From positions 1 through 40,677 of the forward strand of contig DASVPR010000046.1 in assembly GCA_036389485.1 (NCBI GenBank): 40,677 bases of DNA, in the 5' to 3' direction. This DNA is from CADCVT01 sp036389485 (GTDB taxonomy: Bacteria > Actinomycetota > Thermoleophilia > Solirubrobacterales > Solirubrobacteraceae). Below, in pieces: positions 21,900-31,390 of the stretch; position 1 is the stretch's first letter; every line of letters begins with the position of its first letter. The notes below the pieces were generated by a model that was not told where the DNA came from, made no database searches, and saw only the letters and a list, made by a program, of their open reading frames with translations. Made by a program: the position numbers and the translations under genes.

Positions 21900-23351
21900 T
21901 TGATCCTCGCCATCGACCAGGGGACGACGGGGACGACGTGCCTCGTCTTCGACGACGACGGCGCGCTGGCCGGCCGCGCGTACCGCGAGTTCACGCAGCA
22001 CTTCCCGCGGCCGGGCTGGGTGGAGCACGACGCGCAGGAGATCTGGGACGTCACCGAGGCGGTCGCGCGCGACGCGCTCGACGACGCGGGCGTCGACCGG
22101 CCGGCCGCGATCGGCATCACCAACCAGCGCGAGACCGTGTGCGTCTGGGACCCGTCGACCGGCGAGCCGCTGCACCGCGCGCTCGTGTGGCAGGACCGCC
22201 GCACCGCCGACCGCTGCGCCGAGCTGAAGGAGGAGGGCCGCGAGGAGGCGGTCCGCGCGAAGACCGGCCTCGTCCTCGACCCCTACTTCAGCGCGACCAA
22301 GATCGAGTGGCTGCTGCGCAACGTCGACGGCCTGGCCGAGAAGGCGCGCGACGGCCGCGCGGTGTTCGGCACGATCGACGCGTGGCTGATCTTCAAGCTC
22401 ACCGGCGAGCTGGTCACCGACGCGACGAACGCGTCGCGCACGCTGCTCTACGACATCCGATCTGGAAGCTGGGACCCGGAGCTGCTCGACCTCTTCGGCG
22501 TGCCCGAGCGCGCGCTGCCGCGGGTCGTGCCGAGCATCGGCGAGGTCGGGCGCACGCCGGAGGGCGTCCCGGTCGCGGGCATCGCCGGCGACCAGCAGGC
22601 CGCGCTCTACGGCCAGGGCTGCCTCGACCCCGGCCAGGGCAAGAACACGTACGGCACCGGGTCGTTCGTGCTCCTCAACACCGGCGACGAGCCGCCCGAG
22701 CCGCCGACCGGCCTGCTCGCCACCGTCGCCTGGGGGATCGGGGAGCGCCGGTTCTACGCGCTCGAGGCGTCGATCTTCGTGACCGGCGCCGCGGTGCAGT
22801 GGCTGCGCGACGGGCTGGGGATCATCGCGAGCGCGCCGGAGACGCAGGAGATCGCGCAGAGCGTCGACTCCTCCGACGGCGTGGTGTTCGTGCCGGCGCT
22901 CACCGGCCTCGGCTCGCCGCACTGGGACCCGTACGCGCGAGGCACGATCCTCGGGATCACCCGGGGGACCACCCGCGAGCACCTCGTCCGCGCGACACTC
23001 GAGTCGATCGCCTTCCAGACCGCCGACGCGATCGACGCGATGGAGGGCGCCGGGCCCGACCTGCGCGAGCTGCGCGCCGACGGCGGCGCCTCCGACAACG
23101 ACTTCCTCATGCAGTTCCAGGCGGACGTGCTCGGCGTCCCGGTGGTCGTGCCCGAGGTGGCGGAGATCACCGCGCTCGGCGCCGCGTTCCTGGCCGGCGT
23201 GGGCGTCGGGCAGTGGACGCAGGGGCGCGTGCGCGAGCTGTGGCGCGAGCGCGCCAGGTTCGAGCCGCGGATGTCGGACGACGAGCGCGCTTCGCGCCGC
23301 GCGAGCTGGTCGCGGGCGGTCGAGTGTGCCCGTTCGTACGGAGAGGGGTAA
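21900..23351 (+). CDS. glpK: Glycerol kinase
   Basis: GlpK phosphorylates glycerol with ATP to sn-glycerol 3-phosphate in the cytosol. The 483-residue protein opens with LILAIDQGTTGTTCLVFDDD (FGGY ATP-binding DQGTT), then WVEHDAQEIWD, AIGITNQRETVCVWD, ALVWQDRRTAD, GTIDAWLIFKLTG, AGIAGDQQAALYGQGC, NTYGTGSFVLLNTG and GLGSPHWDPYARG, all glycerol-kinase signatures including the glycerol-contacting Arg-Glu and Asp residues. The length is just under the usual 495-505. The first sensible start is TTG at 21900, since family members begin two to four residues before ILAIDQGT; no ribosome site is obvious and strong hairpins precede it. It is followed after 12 bases by a plsC-like gene, which suggests that glycerol 3-phosphate is made for lipid synthesis. 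Confidence 0.96.
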   Translation: MILAIDQGTTGTTCLVFDDDGALAGRAYREFTQHFPRPGWVEHDAQEIWDVTEAVARDALDDAGVDRPAAIGITNQRETVCVWDPSTGEPLHRALVWQDRRTADRCAELKEEGREEAVRAKTGLVLDPYFSATKIEWLLRNVDGLAEKARDGRAVFGTIDAWLIFKLTGELVTDATNASRTLLYDIRSGSWDPELLDLFGVPERALPRVVPSIGEVGRTPEGVPVAGIAGDQQAALYGQGCLDPGQGKNTYGTGSFVLLNTGDEPPEPPTGLLATVAWGIGERRFYALEASIFVTGAAVQWLRDGLGIIASAPETQEIAQSVDSSDGVVFVPALTGLGSPHWDPYARGTILGITRGTTREHLVRATLESIAFQTADAIDAMEGAGPDLRELRADGGASDNDFLMQFQADVLGVPVVVPEVAEITALGAAFLAGVGVGQWTQGRVRELWRERARFEPRMSDDERASRRASWSRAVECARSYGEG

Positions 23352-23363
23352 TTTCTCGTACCC

Positions 23364-24157
23364 GTGCCGGAAGACCTCGTTGAGATGAAGGCGCAGGTCT
23401 ACAAGGACCCGCGCCCCAAGGAGTACTTCGACCGTTTCCACGAGCGCTCGCGCACCCGCGAGCCCGACCCGGTCTACGAGGTCGTCCGGTTCGTCACCAC
23501 CGTCTACGCGCTCACGTTCTTCCGCGCGCAGTGCATCTCGTCGGAGAAGGTGCCGCAGTCGGGTCCGGTGATCCTCGCGCCGAACCACTTCTCGTTCATG
23601 GACCACTTCTTCCTCGGCGCCTTCATCCGCCGCAAGGTGCGGTTCATGGCGAAGTCGCAGCTGTTCAGCGGCGGACCGCTGCAGTGGATCTACACGCACG
23701 GCGGCGTGTTCCCGGTCCGCCGCGGCTACCGCGACGAGGAGGCGTTCATCACCGCGAACACGATCCTCGGGCGCGGCGGATGCGTCGCGATGTACTGCGA
23801 GGGCGGCCGCTCGCGCACCGGCAAGCTCGCGGAGAAGCCGAAGCCCGGGATCGGCCGGCTGGCGCTGGAGAGCGGGGCCGCGGTCGTGCCGGTCGCGATC
23901 CACGGCTCCAGCCGCGTGCGCAACTGGAAGAAGCTGCAGTTCCCGAAGGTGACCGTGCAGTACGGCGACCCGATCCGCTTCGCGAAGGTCGACGACCCCA
24001 CGCGCGACCAGCAGCAGGCCGTCGCCGAGGACATCTTCGACGAGATCAAGGTGCTGTACGCGGGGCTCGAGCAGCATGGCCGCCGCGGCGTGATGGAGCG
24101 CGTGCGCCAGGAGCGCCGCGCGCTGCGCCGGGCGAAGCGCAAGCGCGTCGCGTCCGC

Positions 24158-24161
<4 letters not shown>
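23364..24161 (+). CDS. 1-acyl-sn-glycerol-3-phosphate acyltransferase family protein
   Basis: The 265-residue protein belongs to the PlsC/LPLAT family. Motif I is NHFSFMD (74-80; His75 and Asp80 are the catalytic pair), motif II is around GGVFPVRRGYRDEEA, motif III is YCEGGRSRTGKL (144-155) and motif IV is VVPVAIHGS. The N-terminal 55 residues include one hydrophobic stretch (FVTTVYALTFFRAQ) for membrane association; the C-terminus is very basic. The reaction expected is acylation of lysophosphatidic acid to phosphatidic acid on the inner membrane face. The GTG start lies 12 bases after glpK, giving a glycerol-to-phospholipid unit. It overlaps the convergent sugar-dehydrogenase stop by four bases. 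Which acyl acceptor it uses cannot be told from sequence. Confidence 0.92.
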
Positions 24162-25755
<1,594 letters not shown>

Positions 25756-25759
<4 letters not shown>

Positions 25760-28146
25760 CGCCGGACATCCTCGCAGTCGCCGGCCACCTCGTCCTCCGG
25801 TCCCGCCTGGACGACGTCGTGGCCGGGACCGCAGAAGACGCGCTCGCGGCCGCGGCCGTAGACCGAGATGCGGTCGTCGCCGTCCTCGCCGAAGAGCGTG
25901 TCGTCGTCGAGGCCGCCCTCCATCCGGTCGTTCCCCGGGCCGCCGTAGACGAGGTCGTCGCCGCGGTCGCCCTGGACGTAGTCGTCGCCCTCGTCGCCGT
26001 AGACGCGGTCGTCGTCGTTGCGGCCGTACACGCCGTCGTTGCCGGGGCCGCCGCGGACGGCGTCGAAGCCGTTCTCGCCGTCGACGTAGTCGTCGCCCTC
26101 GCCGCCGAACAGCGTGTCGTTCCCGTCGCCGGAGTACATCGTGTCCACGCCGGGCGTCCCGAGCAGCGTGTCGTCGAAGGGCGTGCCGCTGATGATGTTC
26201 GAGGTACGCGGCGCGTCGGTCGAGGGTTCGGGTGCCGTCCTGACGACCGTCTCGCAGCGGCGGAGCGAGTCCTGTTGCGGGACCGCGTTCTCGATGTGGA
26301 CGACGTCGCGGCCGGGGCCGCAGTCGACGAGGTCGCCGTCCGTGTCGGCGGTGCGGATGTCGTCGTTGCCGGCGCCGCCGCTGACGAGGTCCGCGCCCGG
26401 GCCGGCGACGATCGCGTCGTCGCCTTCGTGGCCGCTCAGCCGGTCGTCGCCGGAGCCGCCGTCGATGGTGTCGGCGCCGTCGGCGCCGAAGATCGTGTCG
26501 CGCCCGGCGTCGCCGCGGACGGCGTCGTCGCCCTCGCGCGCAAGCACCACGTCCGGGCTGATGCCCGCGTCGATCGTGTCGCTGCCGGGGCCGGCGTCGA
26601 TGTGGTCGCCGCCGTTGAAGCCGATCAGCTCGTCGTCGCCGTCGCCCCCGGCGATCGTGTCGGGCGCGCGGCCGCCGTAGACGAAGTCGTCGCCCGGCCC
26701 GCCGTCGAGGAGCCGGTCGGGGCCGAGCCCGCTCTCGTAGATCTTGTCGTTCCCCTCGCCGCCGATCACGACGTCGAGGCCGTCACCGCCGTCCAGGTAG
26801 TCGTCGCCGCTGGAGCCGTCGACGAGGTCGTTCCCCGTCCCGGCGTTCGCGTTGTCGTCGCCCGGCCCGGCCTTGACGAAGTCGATGCCCGACATCGCGC
26901 TGATGCGGTCGTCGCCCTCGCCCCCGTCGAGGAGGTCGCCCCCGCCGCCGCCGACCAGGATGTCGTTGCCCGGCCCGGCGATGATCACGTCGTTGCGGCG
27001 GAAGCCGTTGAGGTCGTCGTCGCCGCCGAAGCCGTCGATGCGATCGTCGTCGCGGGTGCCGAACAGCGTGTCGGGGCCGTCCGTGCCGGCCAGCAGCGCG
27101 AGTCCCGGCTGCACCGCGAGCGCCATCGCGCGGCCGCCACGTCCCGCCGCGCCTCCGCCTCCGCCTGCCGCGGATCCGCCGCCGCCCACGGCGGTCCCGC
27201 CCGCGATCCTCTGCGCCGCGAGCCGCCGGTACGTGTAGCCGCTCACCACGGTGACGGTCCCGGCGCGCTCGTTGGCGACGTATGCGCGCGAGCCGTCGGC
27301 GGCGAAGGCGGGGCGGCCGGGGCCGCGCGCGGTCGGGACGCGGTCGATGAGCCGGCCGCGGCGCAGGTCGACGATGCCCGCCTGCGCGCGCCGGCCGGCT
27401 GAGCCGACGACCGCGCGCTGGTGCAGGGGCGACAGCGCGACGCCTCCTCCGAGGTCGGGGCCGAGGGCGACGCTGCGGATGAGGCGGCCGGTCGTCGCGT
27501 CGACCTGCGCGAGGCTGCCGCGCCGGCTGAACCAGGGCGCGGTGCCCGTCCACGCGACGCCGGTGGGGCGGGCGAGCGGCCGGCGGACGGTCAGCCTGCT
27601 CGCGGTGAGGCTGACGATGCCCGCGCCGCCGGGCCTCAGAGCGACCGCGGCCCGCGCGCCGGCGGGCTCGAGCGCGATCGCGACCGGCGTCGCCCGGACT
27701 GGCAGGGCGATGCGCGCGACCGGGCGCAGCGTGAGCGCGTCGAGGCTCTCGATCGCCCGCGCGCGGCCGGCGAGCAGGCGCGCGCCGTCGGGCGTCGCAG
27801 CGAGCGCGGTCACCGGGGCGAGAAGCGTCGCCTGCCCGGCGATCGTCCGGGTCGCGAGGTCGATCGCGACGATCCGCCGCCCGGTCGCGACGAACGCCCG
27901 CGACCCGTCGGGCGCGATGGCGACGGCGGTCGTCCGCCCACCGACCGCGATCCGCGGCCCGACCGCGTTCGTGCTCACGTCGGTCAGGACGACGTCCGGC
28001 CCACCGGTCGCGACGACGACGACCCGCGCGGACACCGCCGCTGGAGCGAGGAGCGCGGCGAGGAGGGCGGGCACGAGCGCGCGGCGGAGGACCACGACCG
28101 CGCAAACTCGCAGGCGGCGCGCGAAGTTGCGGCGGCGGGCACGCAC
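25756..28146 (-). CDS. Secreted RTX (hemolysin-type Ca2+-binding repeat) protein with N-terminal propeller
   Basis: The 796-residue protein has a hydrophobic export signal (ALVPALLAALLAPAAVSA, about 23-40), then a YVTN/WD-like propeller (41-318) with repeats such as AVAIAPDGSRAFVATGRRIV and PAFAADGSRAYVANERAGTV. A Gly/Ala linker (about 318-340) leads to some 25-30 RTX nonapeptides of the form GGxGxDxhx from about 350 to 790 (for example GGEGDDRISAMSG, GGPGNDRMEGGLDDDTLFG). RTX repeats fold into a parallel beta-roll on binding Ca2+ outside the cell. A cysteine-bearing island (DCGPGRDVVHIENAV, about 610-660) splits the array in two. The GTG at 28146 gives a long Arg-rich leader; a start nearer residue 18 is possible. 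It is cotranscribed with the sugar dehydrogenase. A surface-layer or matrix role is likely; toxin activity is not indicated. Confidence 0.87.
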
Positions 28147-28186
28147 GGCGCGCCCGTTCGCGCCGGGCCGCTAGCGTGCGCGCGCC

Positions 28187-28756
28187 ATGCCGGCCGCCTC
28201 CGACCTCTTCCGCGCGGGCCTCCTCGATGGTGTCCCGGTCGCGCTCGCCGGCCCGGCGCGGCAGGAGATCGCGGCGACGCTCGGCGCGCTCGGGGCGGCC
28301 ACGCGCGAGGTGGAGATCGCGTCCGACGAGGAAGCACCGCCGGAGGCCGCGGACGTCCACGCGCTCGTGTTCGACGCGGCGGCGCCGTTCGCGGCGAGCG
28401 GCGCGCCGGGGGCGAGCGCCGGCGAGCTCGGGCCGCTCCGCGCCGCCGGCGACGCCGCGTGGATCGCGACGCGCGCCGTCGCGAACGCCGCCTGGATCGA
28501 GCCGAAGGCGCCCGGCGGGAAGGTCGTCCTGATCGCGCCCCGTCCCGGCGACGGCATCCACGCCGCCGCCGCCCGCGCCGCCCTCGAGAACCTGTCCCGC
28601 ACGCTGTCGATCGAGTGGTCGCGCTACGGCATCCGGACGACGACGATCACCCCGGCCGACGCCACGAGCGACACCGACGTCGCGAACCTCGTCGCCTACC
28701 TCGTCTCGCGCGCCGGCGACTACTTCTCCGGCGCGCGCCTCGACCTGCGGCGCTAA
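28187..28756 (+). CDS. Degenerate short-chain dehydrogenase-like protein
   Basis: The 189-residue protein looks like a shortened SDR. The C-terminal half keeps SDR-style segments: GGKVVLIAPRPGDG (strand 5), AARAALENLSRTLSIEWSRY (helix normally carrying the catalytic Tyr-x-x-x-Lys), GIRTTTITPADATSDTDVAN and FSGARLDLRR, the standard SDR C-terminal ending. The N-terminal cofactor loop TGxxxGxG is missing (VALAGPARQEIAATLG instead), the Tyr-x-x-x-Lys pair is replaced by Ala residues, and the length is about 60 residues short of a normal SDR. An NAD(P)-dependent dehydrogenase activity is therefore unlikely; it may be a scaffold, a regulator or a decaying gene. It is divergent from the RTX gene (40-bp gap) and ends overlapping the convergent cupin gene's stop by four bases. 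Confidence 0.7.
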   Translation: MPAASDLFRAGLLDGVPVALAGPARQEIAATLGALGAATREVEIASDEEAPPEAADVHALVFDAAAPFAASGAPGASAGELGPLRAAGDAAWIATRAVANAAWIEPKAPGGKVVLIAPRPGDGIHAAAARAALENLSRTLSIEWSRYGIRTTTITPADATSDTDVANLVAYLVSRAGDYFSGARLDLRR

Positions 28757-29124
28757 CCCGCCCAGGGCACCTCGACGGAGTCCTCGGTGGGCGAGTCGCG
28801 CGCGACGACGTACTCCGCCGGCTCGGAGTCCGAGAGGTTCTCGAGCACGTGCGTCTCCCGCGGCGGGACGTAGAGCAGGTCGCGCGGCTCGAGGACGACC
28901 TCCTGCTCGAGGTGGTCGCCCCAGCGGATCTTCATCCGCCCCGAGAGCATGTAGCAGACGCTCTCGCAGTTCTCGTGGTAGTGCGGGCGGGACTGGGCCC
29001 CCGGAGGGACCCGGAACACGCCCATGTAGATGTTGCTCGCGCCGGTCGTCGCCTGGGAGATCTCCGAGCCGCCGACGACGCCGCGCGGCACCTCACGATC
29101 GGGACCTGGCTTGACGACCTTCAT
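28753..29124 (-). CDS. Single-domain cupin protein
   Basis: The 123-residue cytosolic protein is one cupin beta-barrel. The metal-binding first motif is RPHYHENCESVCYMLSGRMK (46-65), with two His and a Glu, and the second is DLLYVPPRETHVLENLSD, with the last His ligand. Small cupins of this kind bind Fe, Mn or Zn and act as isomerases, oxygenases or sensors of small acids. The start is the ATG at 29124, five bases after the SDR stop, so it is cotranscribed downstream of that gene and may handle a related substrate. No DNA-binding domain is present. The reaction cannot be inferred from sequence. Confidence 0.85.
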   Translation of the reverse strand: MKVVKPGPDREVPRGVVGGSEISQATTGASNIYMGVFRVPPGAQSRPHYHENCESVCYMLSGRMKIRWGDHLEQEVVLEPRDLLYVPPRETHVLENLSDSEPAEYVVARDSPTEDSVEVPWAG

Positions 29125-29129
29125 GGCCT

Positions 29130-29957
29130 CTAGAAGTACATCCCCGTGAACTGCCCGCCCGTCACGTTCAGCACCTGGCCGTGGATGAAGTTCGCCCACG
29201 GCGTGCAGAGGAGGAAGATCCCGCCGGCGGCCTCCTCCGGCGTACCGGCGCGGCCCAGCGGGATGAGCATCGTCCCCATGCCGCGCAGCTGCTCGGGGAT
29301 CCCGAGCTGGACCTTCTCGCCGTCGATCTCCATGACGTTCTCGTCGGCCTTCGCCGCGGTCAGGCGCGTCTCGATGAACCCGAACGCGACGGCGTTGCAG
29401 TTCACCTTGAACTGGCCCCACTCCTTCGCGAGCGTCTTCGTCAGGCCGACGATGCCGAGCTTGCCCGACGAGTAGTTGGCCTGGCCGGCGTTGCCGTTCA
29501 TGCCGGAGGTGGAGGACACGTTGACGATCTTGCGGAAGACCTCGCGGCCCTCCTCGCGCTCCTTCTTCGCCGGCTCGCGCAGGTGCGGCGCGGCCGCGCG
29601 GATGATGCGGAACGGCGCGATGAGGTGGATGTCGAGCATCCGCTGGAACCAGTCGTCGCTCATCTTGTGGATGGGCGCGTCGAGGGTGTAGCCCGCGTTG
29701 TTGACGATGATGTCGATCTTCCCCCAGGCGTCGATCGCCGTCTGGACGAGCTGGTCGGGCGCGCTCTCCTTCGTCAGGTCGCCGGCGAACACGGCCGTCT
29801 CGCCCTGGATCTGATCGGCGGCCTCCTGCGCGGCATCGGCGTCGAGGTCGTTGATCACGACCTTCGCGCCGTGCTCGGAGAGCAGCTCCGCCGTCGCGCG
29901 GCCGATGCCGCGCGCGGATCCGGTGACGATCGCGACCTTGTCGTCGAGGACTGCCAT
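29130..29957 (-). CDS. Short-chain dehydrogenase/reductase (FabG-like)
   Basis: The 275-residue NAD(P)-dependent oxidoreductase has the full SDR set: VAIVTGSARGIGRATAELL (8-26, TGxxxGIG cofactor loop), VINDLDADAA (the Asp after strand 2 hints at NAD preference), IIVNNAGYT, KIVNVSSTSG with the catalytic Ser, and the Tyr-x-x-x-Lys pair as NYSSGKLG. The C-terminus ends with IHGQVLNVTGGQFTG, normal for 3-oxoacyl-ACP/acyl-CoA reductases. An insertion with MEIDGEKVQLGIPEQLRG near 210-230 is unusual and may shape the substrate pocket. AGGGAGA lies about 10 bases before the ATG at 29957. It leads a two-gene operon with the cupin. The acyl or hydroxyacyl substrate is inferred from family and from the acyl-CoA dehydrogenases in the window. 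Confidence 0.9.
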   Translation of the reverse strand: MAVLDDKVAIVTGSARGIGRATAELLSEHGAKVVINDLDADAAQEAADQIQGETAVFAGDLTKESAPDQLVQTAIDAWGKIDIIVNNAGYTLDAPIHKMSDDWFQRMLDIHLIAPFRIIRAAAPHLREPAKKEREEGREVFRKIVNVSSTSGMNGNAGQANYSSGKLGIVGLTKTLAKEWGQFKVNCNAVAFGFIETRLTAAKADENVMEIDGEKVQLGIPEQLRGMGTMLIPLGRAGTPEEAAGGIFLLCTPWANFIHGQVLNVTGGQFTGMYF

Positions 29958-30037
29958 GTGCCGTGTCTCCCTGAAGTCGAGTTCCGGTTGTGCGGCGGGG
30001 AACTCTACGTTCATGCGGCGCGATACGGTTCGCGCCG

Positions 30038-30847
30038 ATGCCGCAACCGCGCCGCGTCGACCCTCGGCCTCCCGCGGGGAGGATCCGGTACCGCAAGAGC
30101 GTCGGTCGGCTGAGCGATCGGCAGGGCGACTGGCTGCGTCAGGCGTTCGGCGAGGTCCAGAAGTTCGGGATCGCCGACAACCGCGGCTTCCAGTTCTTCG
30201 CCGGGCTCCACGGGTTCCCCGGCGGGTACTGCGCGCATCACCGCCCCGGGCGTCCCGCGCCGCTCTTCCTGCCGTGGCACCGCGCGTACCTGTACTTCTT
30301 CGAGCTGGCGCTGCAGGACCAGCGGCCCGGCGTCTCGCTGCCGTGGTGGGACTGGTCGAGCGCGCGGTCGCACCGCGACGGCGTGCCGCCGCTGTTCGCC
30401 GGCGCGGCGACGAACCCGCTGGCCGGCGCGGAGATCGCGCCCGGCCATCCCGGTCGCCGCCGCGGCTGGCCGGAGCGGACCTTCCGCAACCCGGACGTCC
30501 CGGCCGCGCTGCCGACGGCCGCCGAGGTGGAGGACGTCCTAGCGCGGGAGGACTTCTACGACTTCTCGGAGGCGCTCGAGGGCCTGCACGACAGCGTCCA
30601 CGGCTGGGTCGGCGGGACGATGGGCAGCGTGGCGTTCGCGGCGTACGACCCGATCTTCTGGACGCACCACACGACGATCGACCGCCTGTGGCGGATCTGG
30701 CAGCAGCGCCACGGCCGCTTCGGGCCGAGCATCGAGGACTACGACAAGGCGCTGCCGCCCTTCCCGATGACGGTGCGCGAGACGCTCGACGTGCAGCGCC
30801 TCGGCTACGACTACGCCGTCTCCACGACGCACATCGACACGACATGA
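30038..30847 (+). CDS. Tyrosinase (type-3 copper enzyme)
   Basis: Tyrosinases hydroxylate monophenols and oxidise diphenols to quinones, giving melanin-like pigment. The 269-residue protein contains CuA ligands in FAGLHGFPGGYCAHH (His58 and His67/68) and LFLPWHRAYLYFFE (His81), and CuB ligands in LHDSVHGWVGG (His184, His188) and DPIFWTHHTTIDRLW (His210/211), the signature of the family. The length matches Streptomyces MelC2 (about 270). No signal peptide is visible; MelC2-type enzymes are exported with a caddie protein. The start at 30038 is preferred over an in-frame ATG 16 codons upstream because it begins nearer the domain. Its stop overlaps the next gene by ATGA. It shares a divergent gap with the SDR-cupin operon. 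Confidence 0.92.
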   Translation: MPQPRRVDPRPPAGRIRYRKSVGRLSDRQGDWLRQAFGEVQKFGIADNRGFQFFAGLHGFPGGYCAHHRPGRPAPLFLPWHRAYLYFFELALQDQRPGVSLPWWDWSSARSHRDGVPPLFAGAATNPLAGAEIAPGHPGRRRGWPERTFRNPDVPAALPTAAEVEDVLAREDFYDFSEALEGLHDSVHGWVGGTMGSVAFAAYDPIFWTHHTTIDRLWRIWQQRHGRFGPSIEDYDKALPPFPMTVRETLDVQRLGYDYAVSTTHIDTT

Positions 30848-31311
30848 ACTTCCAGGATCGCTACGTCTCGAAGCCGCTGTCGCTGCCCGACCCGGAGGAG
30901 CCGTTCTCGCGCGCGGACCTCGAGTTCTACGACGTCGACCACAGCGGCCCGTCGTTCGAGGCGCGCATCTTCCTCAACCGCCCCGAGGCGACCCGCCGCA
31001 CCGCGCTGAACGACAGCACGGGCTACGCCGGGCGCTTCCACATCTTCGGCCACGGCGAGTGCTTCGGCGACGTCGGGCACTGCGACGTCCCCGAGGGGCC
31101 GTTGAACGCGTACGACCGCCGCCCGCCGCACCAGCTCGTGCCGTACCGCAAGGTCGTGACGGTCACCGACGCGCTGAAGCGCGAGCTGGAGCGCGGGGTG
31201 GACGAGTTCGTCGTGACGGTGGTCGCCAACGTCCGCGACCGCTACGACGGCAAGCGGCCGCGCCACGACGTGCTGCGCTTCGAGCGCATCGCGCTCGTCA
31301 CGTACGTCTAG
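30844..31311 (+). CDS. Tyrosinase-partner beta-domain protein
   Basis: The 155-residue protein overlaps the tyrosinase stop by four bases and is certainly coexpressed with it. It is beta-rich (FEARIFLNRPEAT, YAGRFHIFGHGECFGDVGH, ALVTYV) with a His/Cys cluster GHGECFGDVGHCDVPEG (about 69-85). The pattern 'F-AR-I-FLN-P' then 'YAG-F' recalls the C-terminal beta-sandwich that in fungal and plant polyphenol oxidases covers the copper site, and functionally the MelC1 caddie that delivers copper. I therefore infer a copper-delivery or shielding partner encoded as a separate polypeptide. No signal peptide or membrane segment is visible. It does not closely resemble MelC1 in sequence, so its function is inferred from position and fold. 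Confidence 0.7.
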   Translation: MNFQDRYVSKPLSLPDPEEPFSRADLEFYDVDHSGPSFEARIFLNRPEATRRTALNDSTGYAGRFHIFGHGECFGDVGHCDVPEGPLNAYDRRPPHQLVPYRKVVTVTDALKRELERGVDEFVVTVVANVRDRYDGKRPRHDVLRFERIALVTYV

Positions 31312-31390
31312 CCCGGCACGGGCACCGATTCGCTGAACCGCGACGTTCAGAAGACCGCAGGTTTCCGACGGGGCGGGCGTTGAAGGTCGC

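Noticed and set aside
21700..21900. Glycine, fluoride or c-di-AMP riboswitch before glpK
   Set aside because: Strong stems exist, but none of the conserved single-stranded motifs of those families could be found on either strand.
25860..27070. Short-period repeats that could suggest a CRISPR or satellite array
   Set aside because: They are in frame and encode RTX nonapeptides with varied codons; there are no equal spacers or constant repeats.
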